Assembly (NCBI GenBank): GCA_028768525.1
Contig: CP054837.1
Location: forward strand, 4,460,001-4,524,000
From: Desulfobacter sp.
GTDB lineage: Bacteria; Desulfobacterota; Desulfobacteria; Desulfobacterales; Desulfobacteraceae
Length of the DNA stretch: 64,000 nt
Reading direction: 5' to 3'
Below are positions 50,534-59,533 of the stretch, piece by piece; within the stretch, counting starts at the first letter, position 1, and each line of letters starts with the position of its first letter. A program made the translations under genes and the position numbers. The notes beneath the pieces are model-generated. The model was not told the DNA's origin and made no database searches. It saw only the letters and a list, made by a program, of their open reading frames with translations.

Positions 50534-51412
50534 ATGAATTTAAAAGAATCTTTGGAAAAAAAGAGATTTGTGGTGACCTCTGAGATCCAGGCGCCTCTGG
50601 GTGATGAAGAACCCGAAGCCCTGGTGGAGAGTCTGAACAAGGTCAGGGGTCGTGTGGACGGGGTCTCTGTCCAGGACACAGAACTTGAAGGGGTGGTGGG
50701 CGACAGCATCAAAACCTGCGAACTCCTGAAGCAGAACCGGTTTAACGCCATTTATCAGACCACCACCCGGGATAAAAACCGGTATCAGCTCCAGAAGGAT
50801 CTGACCCTGGCCTATGAAACCGGGGTGGACAACCTGCTGGTTTTTACCGAGGACTACCGGATTTCCGGCAGCACCCTCCAGGAGGATATGTTCTTCCATG
50901 TGGATTCGGGAAAATTGGGATCCGTGCTGGACCACCTGAAACAGGGAACCTCCATTGAGGGCAACGAACTGGATGCCAAAATGGATTTCACCCTGGGGTC
51001 CGGTGTTGAAACGCCCTGGGGACGTAATATGCCCAAGCGGGGGATGGAGGAGATGGAGGATATGATCAATGTGGGCACCGGTTATTTCCTCACCACGCCC
51101 ATATTTGATTTAGACCAGTTTGAAAAATTTATGAAGCAGGTGACCCCTTTCCGGATACCCGTCATCGCCGAGGTCATGATCCTGAGGACCGCCGGCATGG
51201 GAAAATTTCTCAACCGCCATTTTAAATCCGGGCTGGTGCCCGAGTGGGTGATCCAGAAACTGCTCAAGGCCCCTGATAAGGAGAAGGCCAGTATTGAACT
51301 GTTTTCAGATACGGTCAACAGCCTGAAGGACATCTGTCAGGGGGTTCACATCATTACCATCGGCGGAGAGGACAAGCTGGCCCAGTATCTTAATGCGGCA
51401 AAATTAAGGTAA
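50534..51412 (+). CDS. divergent methylenetetrahydrofolate reductase-family protein
   Basis: The 292-residue protein starts after AAGGAGG. RFVVTSEIQAPLGDEEPEAL at the N-terminus, an IYQTTTRDKNRYQLQKDL segment (where MTHFRs have H-x-T-x-R-D-x-N) and FFLTTPIFDLDQFEKF-like text (YFLTTPIFDLDQFEKFMKQV) are the FAD-barrel marks of MetF. It is clearly different from the second MetF at 58548. It may act as a partner or a variant that reacts with another pterin. It is the first enzyme gene of the cluster, downstream of the HTH-receiver regulator. Confidence 0.75.
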   Translation: MNLKESLEKKRFVVTSEIQAPLGDEEPEALVESLNKVRGRVDGVSVQDTELEGVVGDSIKTCELLKQNRFNAIYQTTTRDKNRYQLQKDLTLAYETGVDNLLVFTEDYRISGSTLQEDMFFHVDSGKLGSVLDHLKQGTSIEGNELDAKMDFTLGSGVETPWGRNMPKRGMEEMEDMINVGTGYFLTTPIFDLDQFEKFMKQVTPFRIPVIAEVMILRTAGMGKFLNRHFKSGLVPEWVIQKLLKAPDKEKASIELFSDTVNSLKDICQGVHIITIGGEDKLAQYLNAAKLR

Positions 51413-51581
51413 TGGTTTTACCGGAAAATTAACCATTTTGGATGCGGCGAACCAATGATTTCAACTCAGACACGGATACAGGCAACAGCGGATAAGGCGA
51501 CGATGAAGAATCTGTACGGCTTTGGCAGCAACGGCTGCGGCCAAAAGACAATTGCCCGGAAGACCATAAAGGAGAGCGCAA

Positions 51582-52883
51582 ATGGTCGAAGCAATCAAAA
51601 TCGACAGGCTGGATGTCGAGCTCAAAGAGGAGGTCCTGGATAAGATACCGGACGCCAATTTCGATCTCTGTCTGACCTGCGGCACCTGCACGGGCGGGTG
51701 TCCGGCATCGGAGCAGTTTGGGATGGATCCAAGAAAACTGATCCGCATGCTCAACTTCGGGATGGATGATGAAATTCTCAAATCCGACTGGAAATGGGTC
51801 TGCTCCATGTGCGGACGCTGCCAGCTGGCCTGCCCCATGAACATCAACATCCCAAAACTCATCTACAATATCCGTTCTAAAATTCCACGGGAAAAAAGGC
51901 CCAGGGGCATCCTGGGCTCCTGCGACCAGCATATCAGAACCGGTTCCGCCATGGGTGCGGCCAAGGAGGATTTTGAATTCACGGTTCTGGATGTGGCCGA
52001 GGAGATCCGGGAGGAACACGAGGGGTTCGAAGACCTTGAGGTCACCGTGGACCGGGTGGGGGCCCATATGGTTCTGAACCAGAATTCCAGGGAGCCGGTC
52101 ACCGAGCCCGAGGAGATGGGGCCGCTTTGGAAGGTGCTCTACAAGGTGGGGGCCGACTGGACCTATCCCTCGGTGATGTGGGCCGGGGAAAATTACTGCA
52201 TGTTCCTGGCCGACGACGAAGGCTGGCGATATATTATCGAGGAATTTGTCCTACATGTGGACAATAACCTCAAAAGCCCCCTGGTGGTCAACACCGAGTG
52301 AGGCCATTCATACTATGCAATCCTGGAAGGGTTGCGAAAATACAATATTCCCCACAAGTTTGAGCTGGTCACCATCATCGAGCTTTACGCCCAGTGGATC
52401 CGGGAGGGAAAACTCAAGGTTAATTCCGACTGGAACAGGGACCTTGGCGTTAAATTTACCGTCCAGGATCCCTGCAATATCGCCAGGAAAACAGGGTCCA
52501 ACAAGATCGTTGACGATTTGCGGTTCGTGGTGAAAACCGTTGTGGGCGAAGAGAACTTCATCGATACCGTTCCCAACCGCATCAATAACTTCTGTTGCGG
52601 GGGCGGGGGCGGTGCGCTCCAGGCAGGATTCCCGGACCAGCGACGGGCCTACGGCAGGATCAAGTTCAACCAGATAGCAGCCACGGGCGCCAATTACGTG
52701 ATCGCCCCCTGCCACAACTGCCATGGCCAGATTGAGGACATCGGCCATCATTACGGCGGCAATTACCATGTGGTTCATCTCTGGACCATCATCTGCCTTG
52801 CCATGGGGTGTCTTGCGGAATCGGAACGGGCCTATCTGGGGCCGGACCTGGCAGAGGTCATGCTGCCCCGGACACAAACCTAA
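51582..52883 (+). CDS. selenocysteine-containing HdrD-like CCG-domain iron-sulfur protein
   Basis: The frame is open through an in-frame TGA at 52299-52301, giving 433 residues with selenocysteine at 240. N-terminal ferredoxin motifs CLTCGTCTGGCP and CSMCGRCQLACP (about 30-90) are followed by two CCG-like domains: VVNTE-Sec-GHSYYAILEG, CNIARKTG, NNFCCGGGGGALQ and APCHNCHGQIE. The aligned position in HmcF in this window is TECGHAHR, so the stop replaces a cluster-binding Cys. A hairpin of the right size and distance follows the TGA. It should pass electrons between HdrA-like flavin and a heterodisulfide-like or MetF partner. It lies 12 bp before the HdrA-type gene. Confidence 0.87.
52317..52335 (+). 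promoter_or_regulatory. candidate bacterial SECIS hairpin in the HdrD-like gene
   Basis: GCAATCC (52317-52323) pairs with GGGTTGC (52329-52335), seven pairs with one G-U, around loop TGGAA. It begins 15 nt after the TGA, close to the spacing in E. coli fdhF. Confidence 0.65.
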
Positions 52884-52895
52884 AGGAGGGATGCA

Positions 52896-55800
52896 ATGGA
52901 AAACAAAGGTAACGGGTCGGTAATGGTAGTGGGTGCCGGCATTGCCGGTATCCAGGCATCCCTGGATCTGGCGGATTCGGGATACCTGGTCTACCTGCTG
53001 GACAAAAATACGGCCATCGGCGGGACCATGGCCCAGCTGGACAAAACCTTTCCCACCAATGATTGTTCCATGTGTATTATTTCGCCCAAGCTGGTGGAGG
53101 CGGGGCGCCATCTGAACATTGAGCTGATCACCATGGCTGAGATTCAGTCCGTGGAGGGGGAAGAGGGAAATTTTACGGTGAACGTCCGGGAAAACCCCCG
53201 GTTTATCGATACGGATAAGTGCACGGCCTGCGGGGAGTGCGCCGGGGCCTGCCCGGTGGAACTGCCTTCCCGGTTCGACGAAAATTTAAGTGGCAGAAAG
53301 GCGGCCTTCAAGCTCTATCCCCAGGCCATGCCTTCGGCCTATTCCATTGAGAAAAGGGATAAGGCGCCCTGCCGGCTCACCTGTCCGGCCGGGCTCAATG
53401 TCCAGGGCTATGTCCAGATGGTGAAGACGGGCAAATTCAAGGAGGCCCTGGATATCATCATGGAACAGCTGCCCCTGCCGGGCGTCCTGGGGCGGATCTG
53501 TCCCCATGAATGTGAGGATGCCTGCCGCAGGTGTGAGGTGGATGAGCCCGTGGCCATCCGGGATCTGAAGCGGCTGGCGGCGGATAATTTTGATCCGAGA
53601 GAGGTCGAGATTCCCTGCGCGGAAAAGATCCATAAAAAGGTGGCCGTGATCGGGTCCGGCCCGGCCGGGCTGTCTGCGGCCTATCACCTGGTCCGCCGGG
53701 GCGTGGACGCCGTCATTTTTGAGGCCCTGCCCAGGCCCGGCGGCATGCTCAGGGTGGGGATTCCCGACCACCGGCTGCCCCCTGAGGTCCTGGACAGGGA
53801 TATCGAGGTCATCACCAATCTGGGGGTGGAGATACATTGTGACCGTCGCCTGGGGCAGGCGTTTACCGTGGACAGCCTGCTGGCCGACGGGTTTGATGCG
53901 GTCTTCCTGGGGCTGGGGGCCCATAAGGGCATCCGGTTAAGCATTCCCGGCGAAGATTTAGACGGGGTTTGCCAGGGGGTGGCGTTTTTGCGGGAACTCA
54001 ATCTCACCGGCACCACCCAGGTCGGTAAAAAGGTGGCCATCATCGGCGGGGGCAACGTGGCCATTGATGTGGCGCGCTCCGCGGTCCGTCTGGGCGCAAA
54101 AGAGGTGACCATCCTTTACCGGCGGACCCGGAAAGAGATGCCGGCCTGGGAGGAGGAGATATCCGCGGCCGAGGCGGAAGGGGTTGAGGTTGCATACCTC
54201 ACCGCACCCCAGATGGTCATTGAAAAGGAGGGCAGGGTGGCCGGCCTCCGGCTCATAAAAATGGAATTGGGAGAGCGTGATCCCTCGGGGCGGCGGCGGC
54301 CGGTGCCCCTGCCCGGGTCCGAGTACGACATTGAGATTGATCAGCTTATCCCGGCCATCGGCCAGCGGCCGGATATATCGGCCCTGGAGGATCTGGCGGA
54401 TATTAAAATCTCCAGGTGGGATACGGCCGAGGTCAATTCCCTGACCCTGGAAACGGATAAGCCCGGGGTCTTTGCCGGGGGGGATTTCCAGACCGGGCCG
54501 GGGGTGGCCATATCCGCCATTGCCGCCGGCATGGAAGCGGCCGAGTCCATTACCCGGTATCTCAAAGGCGAAGACATGGAGGCGGGCAGGGAACTGCCGG
54601 TGGCCGAAGAGCCCGAGTACCGGCCGGTGGATGAAAAATGGCCCGCTGAACCCCGGTATCAAATGCCTGAACTGCCCCCAGCGGAGCGGGCCGGGAATTT
54701 TAAGGAGGTGGAACTGGGCTACTCTGTTGAGCAGGGGCAAAAGGAGGCCGGCCGGTGCATCAACTGCGGGTACTGCTCGGAATGCATGCAGTGCGTGGAT
54801 GCCTGCCTGGCCCATGCCGTGGACCACAACATGCTGGGGAAAACCCACGAAATCAACGTGGGGGCCATTATCCTGGCGCCGGGGTTCTCCCCTTTTGAGC
54901 CGGAGAAACTGGTGACCTATTGCTACGGCCACAGCCCCAATATCATGACCTCCCTGGAGTTTGAGCGGGTCCTTTCGGCCTCCGGTCCCTATGCCGGCCA
55001 TCTGGTGCGGCCCTCGGACCATGCCGCACCCAGGAAAATTGCCTGGCTCCAGTGTGTGGGCTCCAGGGACATCAATAAGGGGGACCATTCCTATTGCTCA
55101 GGGGTCTGCTGCATGTATGCCAACAAGCAGGCGGTGATCGCCAAGGAGCATGCCGATTACGACCTGGACTGCGCCATATTCTTCATGGACATGCGGACCC
55201 ACGGCAAGGAGTTTGACAAGTATAATATCAGGGCCCAGGACGACAACGGGGTGCGGTTTGTCAGATCCCGCATCCATTCGGTGTTCCCGGAGCCCGGGGA
55301 CAAATACCGTCTGGTATATTCCTCCGAAGCGGGCAATTCCGTAGAGGAGATATTCGACATGGTGGTCCTCTCCATCGGTCTGGCACCGACAAAGGATGCA
55401 AAGGATCTGGCGGAGAAGATGGGCATTGAACTCAATGGCCACGGGTTTGCAGACACTAGGAATCTCACGCCGGTGACCACCAGCCGGAAAGGCATTTACG
55501 TCTGCGGCACCTTCCAGGAGCCCAAGGATATCCCGGGCTCCGTGATGGAGGCCTCGGCTGCGGCGGCCACGGCGGTGATGAACATGAAAGATGCCAGGTG
55601 GTCCCGGACACGGACACGGGAACTGCCGCCGGAACGGGATTTCACCGGCATGGCGCCCCGGATCGGGGTCTTTGTCTGCAATTGCGGGATCAATATCGGC
55701 GGGGTGGCCGACGTGCCGGCGGTAAGGGATTACGCCCGGACCCTTCCCTATGTGGTCCATGTGGAGGATAATTTATTCACCTGTTCCCAGGACGCCCAGG

Positions 55801-57353
55801 ACCATATGAAGGATGTGATACGGAGCCAGGATATCAACCGGGTGGTGGTGGCATCCTGCTCCCCCCGGACCCACGAGCCCCTTTTCCAGGAAACCATCCG
55901 GGACGCCGGTCTGAACAAGTACCTCTTTGAGATGGCCAATATCCGGGACCAGAATACCTGGGTCCATATGAACCAGCCGGAAAAGGCCACCCAGAAGGCC
56001 AAGGACCTGGTGCGCATGGCCGTGGCCAAGGCCGCCTTTGTGCAACCCCTCCACCAGGTGGATTTGCCCATTAAAAAGGCGGTGCTCATCATCGGGGGCG
56101 GGGTTTCCGGAATGGAGGCCGCCGTCGGCGCGGCCGCCCAGGGGGTGGATGTCCACCTGGTGGAAAAGGCACCGGTGCTCGGGGGCATCGCCAACCATTT
56201 GAACACCACCTGGAAGGGGGAGCCGGTGCGGGTCTACCTGGATCACCTGGTGGCATCGGTGAAATCCTTTGAACAGATCACCGTCCATATGGCATCCGAG
56301 GTGACTGCCACCACCGGTTCCATGGGGAATTTTGTCACCACCGTCGCCAGTGGCAGCGGCGAGGTTTCCATTGAGCACGGGGCGGCCATCATCGCCACCG
56401 GCGGCATGGAGCACAAGCCCGATGAGTACATGTACGGCGAGCACCCCGACGTGCTCACCCACCTGGACATGGATGAGGCCTTTAGGGAGAAGGACCCGCG
56501 GATTGAGGCGGCAAAGAAAATTATCTTTATCCAATGCGTGGGCTCACGGAATGAGGAAAATCCCTATTGCTCCAAGGTCTGCTGTACCCACAGCCTCAAA
56601 TCTGCCATCGCCCTCAAGGAGATGGACAAGAGGAAACGGGTCTATGTGGTCTACCGGGATATCCGGTCCTACGGATTCCGGGAAGACCTTTACCAAAAGG
56701 CCCGGCAGCTGGGTGTGCTCTTTATCCGCTACGATTTGGAAAAGATGCCCGGCCTCTCCCTGGATGCCGAAGGCAACCTGGTCTTTACTGCCATGGACCA
56801 TGTCCTCCAGATGGAGGTGCTCATCAATCCGGATCTGGTGGTGCTGGCCTCCGGCATCACCCCCGGTGACAATAAGGCCCTGTTTGAAAAATTCAAGATT
56901 CCCACCAATGCGGAAGGGTTTCTGGTGGAGGCCCATGCCAAGCTGCGGCCGGTGGATTTTGCCTCGGACGGGCTTTTTGTGGCGGGCCTGGCCCACTATC
57001 CCAAGCCCCTTGAAGAGAGCATTGCCCAGGCCCGGGCGTCCGTGGCCCGGGCCATGACCATCCTCTCCCGGGATTCCCTCAAGGTGGGGGGCGTGGTGGC
57101 TGAAGTGACCCCGGAAAAGTGTGCGGTCTGCCTCACCTGTGTGCGGACCTGCCCCTATTCCATTCCCCGCATCCACGCGGACGGCTATGCCATTATCGAG
57201 CCTTCCGAATGCCACGGCTGCGGGGCCTGTGTCGCGGAATGCCCGGGCAAGGCCATCACCCTGAACCATTTCACCGATCAGCAGATCATTGCCAAAACCG
57301 ATGCCCTGTTTGACAACGCGGCGCCGGGAACAAGGGAGGTGCAATATGAGTAG
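52896..57353 (+). CDS. giant HdrA - NfnB/GltD-like - HdrA flavoprotein fusion
   Basis: The 1485-residue protein has three FAD modules. The first HdrA begins VMVVGAGIAGIQASLDLADS (about 9-28) with CTACGECAGACPV. After about residue 150 a GltD/NfnB-like unit is inserted: CRLTCPAGLNVQGYVQ, ICPHECEDACRRCEV, VAVIGSGPAGLSAAYHLV (about 249) and VAIIGGGNVAIDVARSA (about 380). The first HdrA then resumes with CINCGYCSECMQCVDACL (621 on). FVCNCGINIGG (about 925) opens a second complete HdrA with AVLIIGGGVSGMEAAVGAAA (about 1062) and ends in two ferredoxin sites (CAVCLTCVRTCPYS at 1409 and CHGCGACVAECPG). It would join NAD(P)H, ferredoxin and HdrD-type electrons, possibly by flavin bifurcation. Its end overlaps mvhD by 8 nt. 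Confidence 0.9.
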   Translation: MENKGNGSVMVVGAGIAGIQASLDLADSGYLVYLLDKNTAIGGTMAQLDKTFPTNDCSMCIISPKLVEAGRHLNIELITMAEIQSVEGEEGNFTVNVRENPRFIDTDKCTACGECAGACPVELPSRFDENLSGRKAAFKLYPQAMPSAYSIEKRDKAPCRLTCPAGLNVQGYVQMVKTGKFKEALDIIMEQLPLPGVLGRICPHECEDACRRCEVDEPVAIRDLKRLAADNFDPREVEIPCAEKIHKKVAVIGSGPAGLSAAYHLVRRGVDAVIFEALPRPGGMLRVGIPDHRLPPEVLDRDIEVITNLGVEIHCDRRLGQAFTVDSLLADGFDAVFLGLGAHKGIRLSIPGEDLDGVCQGVAFLRELNLTGTTQVGKKVAIIGGGNVAIDVARSAVRLGAKEVTILYRRTRKEMPAWEEEISAAEAEGVEVAYLTAPQMVIEKEGRVAGLRLIKMELGERDPSGRRRPVPLPGSEYDIEIDQLIPAIGQRPDISALEDLADIKISRWDTAEVNSLTLETDKPGVFAGGDFQTGPGVAISAIAAGMEAAESITRYLKGEDMEAGRELPVAEEPEYRPVDEKWPAEPRYQMPELPPAERAGNFKEVELGYSVEQGQKEAGRCINCGYCSECMQCVDACLAHAVDHNMLGKTHEINVGAIILAPGFSPFEPEKLVTYCYGHSPNIMTSLEFERVLSASGPYAGHLVRPSDHAAPRKIAWLQCVGSRDINKGDHSYCSGVCCMYANKQAVIAKEHADYDLDCAIFFMDMRTHGKEFDKYNIRAQDDNGVRFVRSRIHSVFPEPGDKYRLVYSSEAGNSVEEIFDMVVLSIGLAPTKDAKDLAEKMGIELNGHGFADTRNLTPVTTSRKGIYVCGTFQEPKDIPGSVMEASAAAATAVMNMKDARWSRTRTRELPPERDFTGMAPRIGVFVCNCGINIGGVADVPAVRDYARTLPYVVHVEDNLFTCSQDAQDHMKDVIRSQDINRVVVASCSPRTHEPLFQETIRDAGLNKYLFEMANIRDQNTWVHMNQPEKATQKAKDLVRMAVAKAAFVQPLHQVDLPIKKAVLIIGGGVSGMEAAVGAAAQGVDVHLVEKAPVLGGIANHLNTTWKGEPVRVYLDHLVASVKSFEQITVHMASEVTATTGSMGNFVTTVASGSGEVSIEHGAAIIATGGMEHKPDEYMYGEHPDVLTHLDMDEAFREKDPRIEAAKKIIFIQCVGSRNEENPYCSKVCCTHSLKSAIALKEMDKRKRVYVVYRDIRSYGFREDLYQKARQLGVLFIRYDLEKMPGLSLDAEGNLVFTAMDHVLQMEVLINPDLVVLASGITPGDNKALFEKFKIPTNAEGFLVEAHAKLRPVDFASDGLFVAGLAHYPKPLEESIAQARASVARAMTILSRDSLKVGGVVAEVTPEKCAVCLTCVRTCPYSIPRIHADGYAIIEPSECHGCGACVAECPGKAITLNHFTDQQIIAKTDALFDNAAPGTREVQYE

Positions 57354-57789
57354 CCGGGAATTCAGCCCCAGGATCATTGCCTTCTGCTGCCAGTACTGAG
57401 CTTATGCAGCAGGGGACCTGGCAGGTTCCATGAGGCTTTCCTATCCTGCGGATATTAAGATTATCCAGGTGCCGTGCACGGGCCGGGTGGATATCATCCA
57501 CCTGCTCAACGCTGTGGAAGACGGGGCCGACGGGGTTTATGTGGCGGGCTGCCTGGAAGGGGAGTGCCATTTCAGGGAGGGCAACCTCAAGGCCAAAAGG
57601 AAGGTGGCCTATGTGAAAAAGACCCTGGAAACCATCGGCATTGAACCCGAGCGGGTGGAGATGTACAACCTCTCCTCGGCCCAGGGGGCGCGGTTCGCTG
57701 AGATTGCCAATGAAATGGCGGAAAAAATACAGGCGCTGGGGCCCTCTCCCATTGCAGCAGAACCCAGGACAGCAAATTCCGCAGCCTGA
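57346..57789 (+). CDS. mvhD: selenocysteine-containing MvhD-family electron-transfer protein
   Basis: The 147-residue frame starts at ATG 57346 inside the end of the HdrA gene and has an in-frame TGA at 57397-57399, read as selenocysteine 18 in FCCQY-Sec-AYAAGDLAG. MvhD/VhuD proteins have CC-x-x-(C/U) at this place and bind a [2Fe-2S] cluster. The later part has VPCTGRVDIIHLLNAVEDGA and VAGCLEGECHFREGN, both diagnostic. It links HdrA to a hydrogenase or, as here, to MetF/MetV. A SECIS-like hairpin follows the TGA. No hydrogenase large subunit is in the window. Confidence 0.9.
57413..57429 (+). promoter_or_regulatory. candidate bacterial SECIS hairpin in mvhD
   Basis: GGGACCT (57413-57419) pairs with AGGTTCC (57423-57429), one G-U pair, leaving a GGC loop. 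It starts 13 nt after the TGA. The loop is small, so folding software should be used to test it. Confidence 0.5.
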
Positions 57790-57856
57790 TCGCTAACAAG
57801 GGCCGGTTTTCGCCAATTGGGCAGGCCGGCCCGGATAAAATAAGGAAAGGTGAGTT

Positions 57857-58534
57857 ATGATAGTTGCTGATCGAAAACCCATAGACGAGATACTGGGCAT
57901 GGTGGCAGACTGCAGCAAAATCCTTGTGGTGGGCTGCAAAGGCTGTGTGACCGTCTGCAATGCGGGCGGTGTTAAGGAGGTGGAAATCCTGGCCGCCACC
58001 ATGAAAATCGCCAGGAAAAAGGCGGGCAATCCCCTGGAGGTGGCCGAGCATGTACTGGAGCGCCAATGCGACAGGGAGTATGTGGCCCAGCTGGGGGAGG
58101 AGGTGAACGATTACGATGCCGTGGTCTCCATGGCCTGCGGGGTCGGCCCCCAGTTTTTATCGGAAATGTATAAGGAACAGCGGTTTTATCCTGCCGTGAA
58201 TACCACCTTTTTCGGCGGGGCCGTCCAGCACGGGGTATGGGAGGAGCGCTGCGCCGGCTGCGGCGCCTGCGCCATCCATAACTTCGGGGGGCTCTGCCCC
58301 ATTGCCCGGTGTGCCAAAAGCCTGCTCCACGGCCCCTGCGGCGGATCGTCCAACGGGGTCTGCGAGGTGAACAAGGACACCGAATGCATCTGGGACACCA
58401 TCGTCAGAAAGAAGATGGCGGCCGGCCAGCTGGAAGACCTTATCGGGGTGAAACCGTTGAAAAACTGGAAAACCGCCAGGGACGGCGGGCCGCGTAGAAG
58501 CATTCGTGAAGAACTGCTCCAGGGCAATATATAG
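57857..58534 (+). CDS. metV: MetV-type iron-sulfur partner of methylenetetrahydrofolate reductase
   Basis: The 225-residue protein is rich in Cys: VVGCKGCVTVCNAGG near the N-terminus and CAGCGACAIHNFGGLCPIAR, then CAKSLLHGPCGGSSNGVCEV (about 130-175). This agrees with the zinc- and [4Fe-4S]-binding MetV family, described as the MTHFR C-terminal domain in acetogens and sulfate reducers. MetV delivers electrons to MetF, here from HdrA/MvhD. It lies 67 bp after mvhD and 13 bp before metF. Ribosome-binding site AAGGTG. Confidence 0.88.
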   Translation: MIVADRKPIDEILGMVADCSKILVVGCKGCVTVCNAGGVKEVEILAATMKIARKKAGNPLEVAEHVLERQCDREYVAQLGEEVNDYDAVVSMACGVGPQFLSEMYKEQRFYPAVNTTFFGGAVQHGVWEERCAGCGACAIHNFGGLCPIARCAKSLLHGPCGGSSNGVCEVNKDTECIWDTIVRKKMAAGQLEDLIGVKPLKNWKTARDGGPRRSIREELLQGNI

Positions 58535-58547
58535 GGAGGTGGATAAA

Positions 58548-59483
58548 ATGACAGAATACAAATCAGGCAGCAATCTTGAGAAAGTGCTTAAGGCCGGTCA
58601 TTTCGCTTTCACCGGGGAGTGCGGCCCACCCAAGGGCGCCAATGTGGCGCATTTAAAGGAGAAATTTCAGTACCTCAAAGGCAAGGTGGACTGTGTCAAT
58701 CTCACGGACAATCAGACCGCCGTGGTCCGCATGGCCTCCTGGGCCGCCTCAACGCTTCTCATCGAGGAGGGCATGGAGCCCAACTTCCAGATGGTCTGCC
58801 GGGACCGGAACCGCCTGGCCATCATGGCCGATATCCTGGGGGCTTCTGCTCTGGGGGTGCGGAATATGCTCTGCCTGTCAGGCGACCACCAGACCTTCGG
58901 CAACCATCCCGAGGCCAAGAATGTCCATGATATCGATTCCATGCAACTCATCGGCCTGGTAAAAAAAATGCGGGACGAGGGCAAGTTCCTCAACGGTGAG
59001 GATATTGACGTGCCCCCGAAGATCTTTGTGGGGGCGGCCTGCAATCCCTTTGCCGACCCCTACGAGTTCCGGCCCTACCGCCTGGCCAACAAGATCGAGG
59101 CCGGGGCCGATTTCATCCAGACCCAGTGCATCTTCAATATGGATAAGTTCCGGGACTTCATGAAAAAGGTGGTGGATATGGGGCTCCACGAAAAATGTTA
59201 TATCCTGGCCGGGGTCACCCCCATGAAGAATGCGGGCATGGCCAATTTCATGAAAAAATTCGTTCCCGGCATGGACATCCCTGATTCCCTGATCAAGCGC
59301 CTCAAGGGGGTGGACAAACGGGACCAGGCCGAGGAGGGGATTAAATTCGCCCTGGAACAGGTGGCGGAATTCAAGGAGATGGACGGGGTGGCCGGGGTCC
59401 ATATGATGGCCATCGAATGGGAACACCGGGTGCCTGAAATTGCCGAGCGGGCAGGGGTGCTTCCCCGGCCGGTCTTCGATTGA
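58548..59483 (+). CDS. metF: methylenetetrahydrofolate reductase MetF
   Basis: The 311-residue protein starts at ATG 58548 with GGGAGGT upstream; the longer frame to 58506 overlaps metV. Family marks are HFAFTGECGPPKGANVAHLK (N-terminal Glu), VCRDRNRLAIMADILGASA, LCLSGDHQTFGNHPEAKNVH (the D-H element that contacts flavin and substrate), FVGAACNPFAD and GADFIQTQCIFNMDKF. It interconverts methylene- and methyl-tetrahydrofolate in the methyl branch of the Wood-Ljungdahl pathway. With MetV and the Hdr module it should use or release reduced carriers. It is the last gene of the cluster. Confidence 0.95.
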   Translation: MTEYKSGSNLEKVLKAGHFAFTGECGPPKGANVAHLKEKFQYLKGKVDCVNLTDNQTAVVRMASWAASTLLIEEGMEPNFQMVCRDRNRLAIMADILGASALGVRNMLCLSGDHQTFGNHPEAKNVHDIDSMQLIGLVKKMRDEGKFLNGEDIDVPPKIFVGAACNPFADPYEFRPYRLANKIEAGADFIQTQCIFNMDKFRDFMKKVVDMGLHEKCYILAGVTPMKNAGMANFMKKFVPGMDIPDSLIKRLKGVDKRDQAEEGIKFALEQVAEFKEMDGVAGVHMMAIEWEHRVPEIAERAGVLPRPVFD

Positions 59484-59533
59484 TCGAATCTGTTAATCAT
59501 CAGGCTGATGTCCGAGGGGGGATCGGGTCAGGA

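Noticed and set aside
51582..52883. Frameshift or nonsense mutation splitting the HdrD-like gene
   Set aside because: The frame is the same on both sides of the TGA, the TGA sits exactly at a conserved Cys, a hairpin follows, and a second TGA with the same logic occurs in mvhD.
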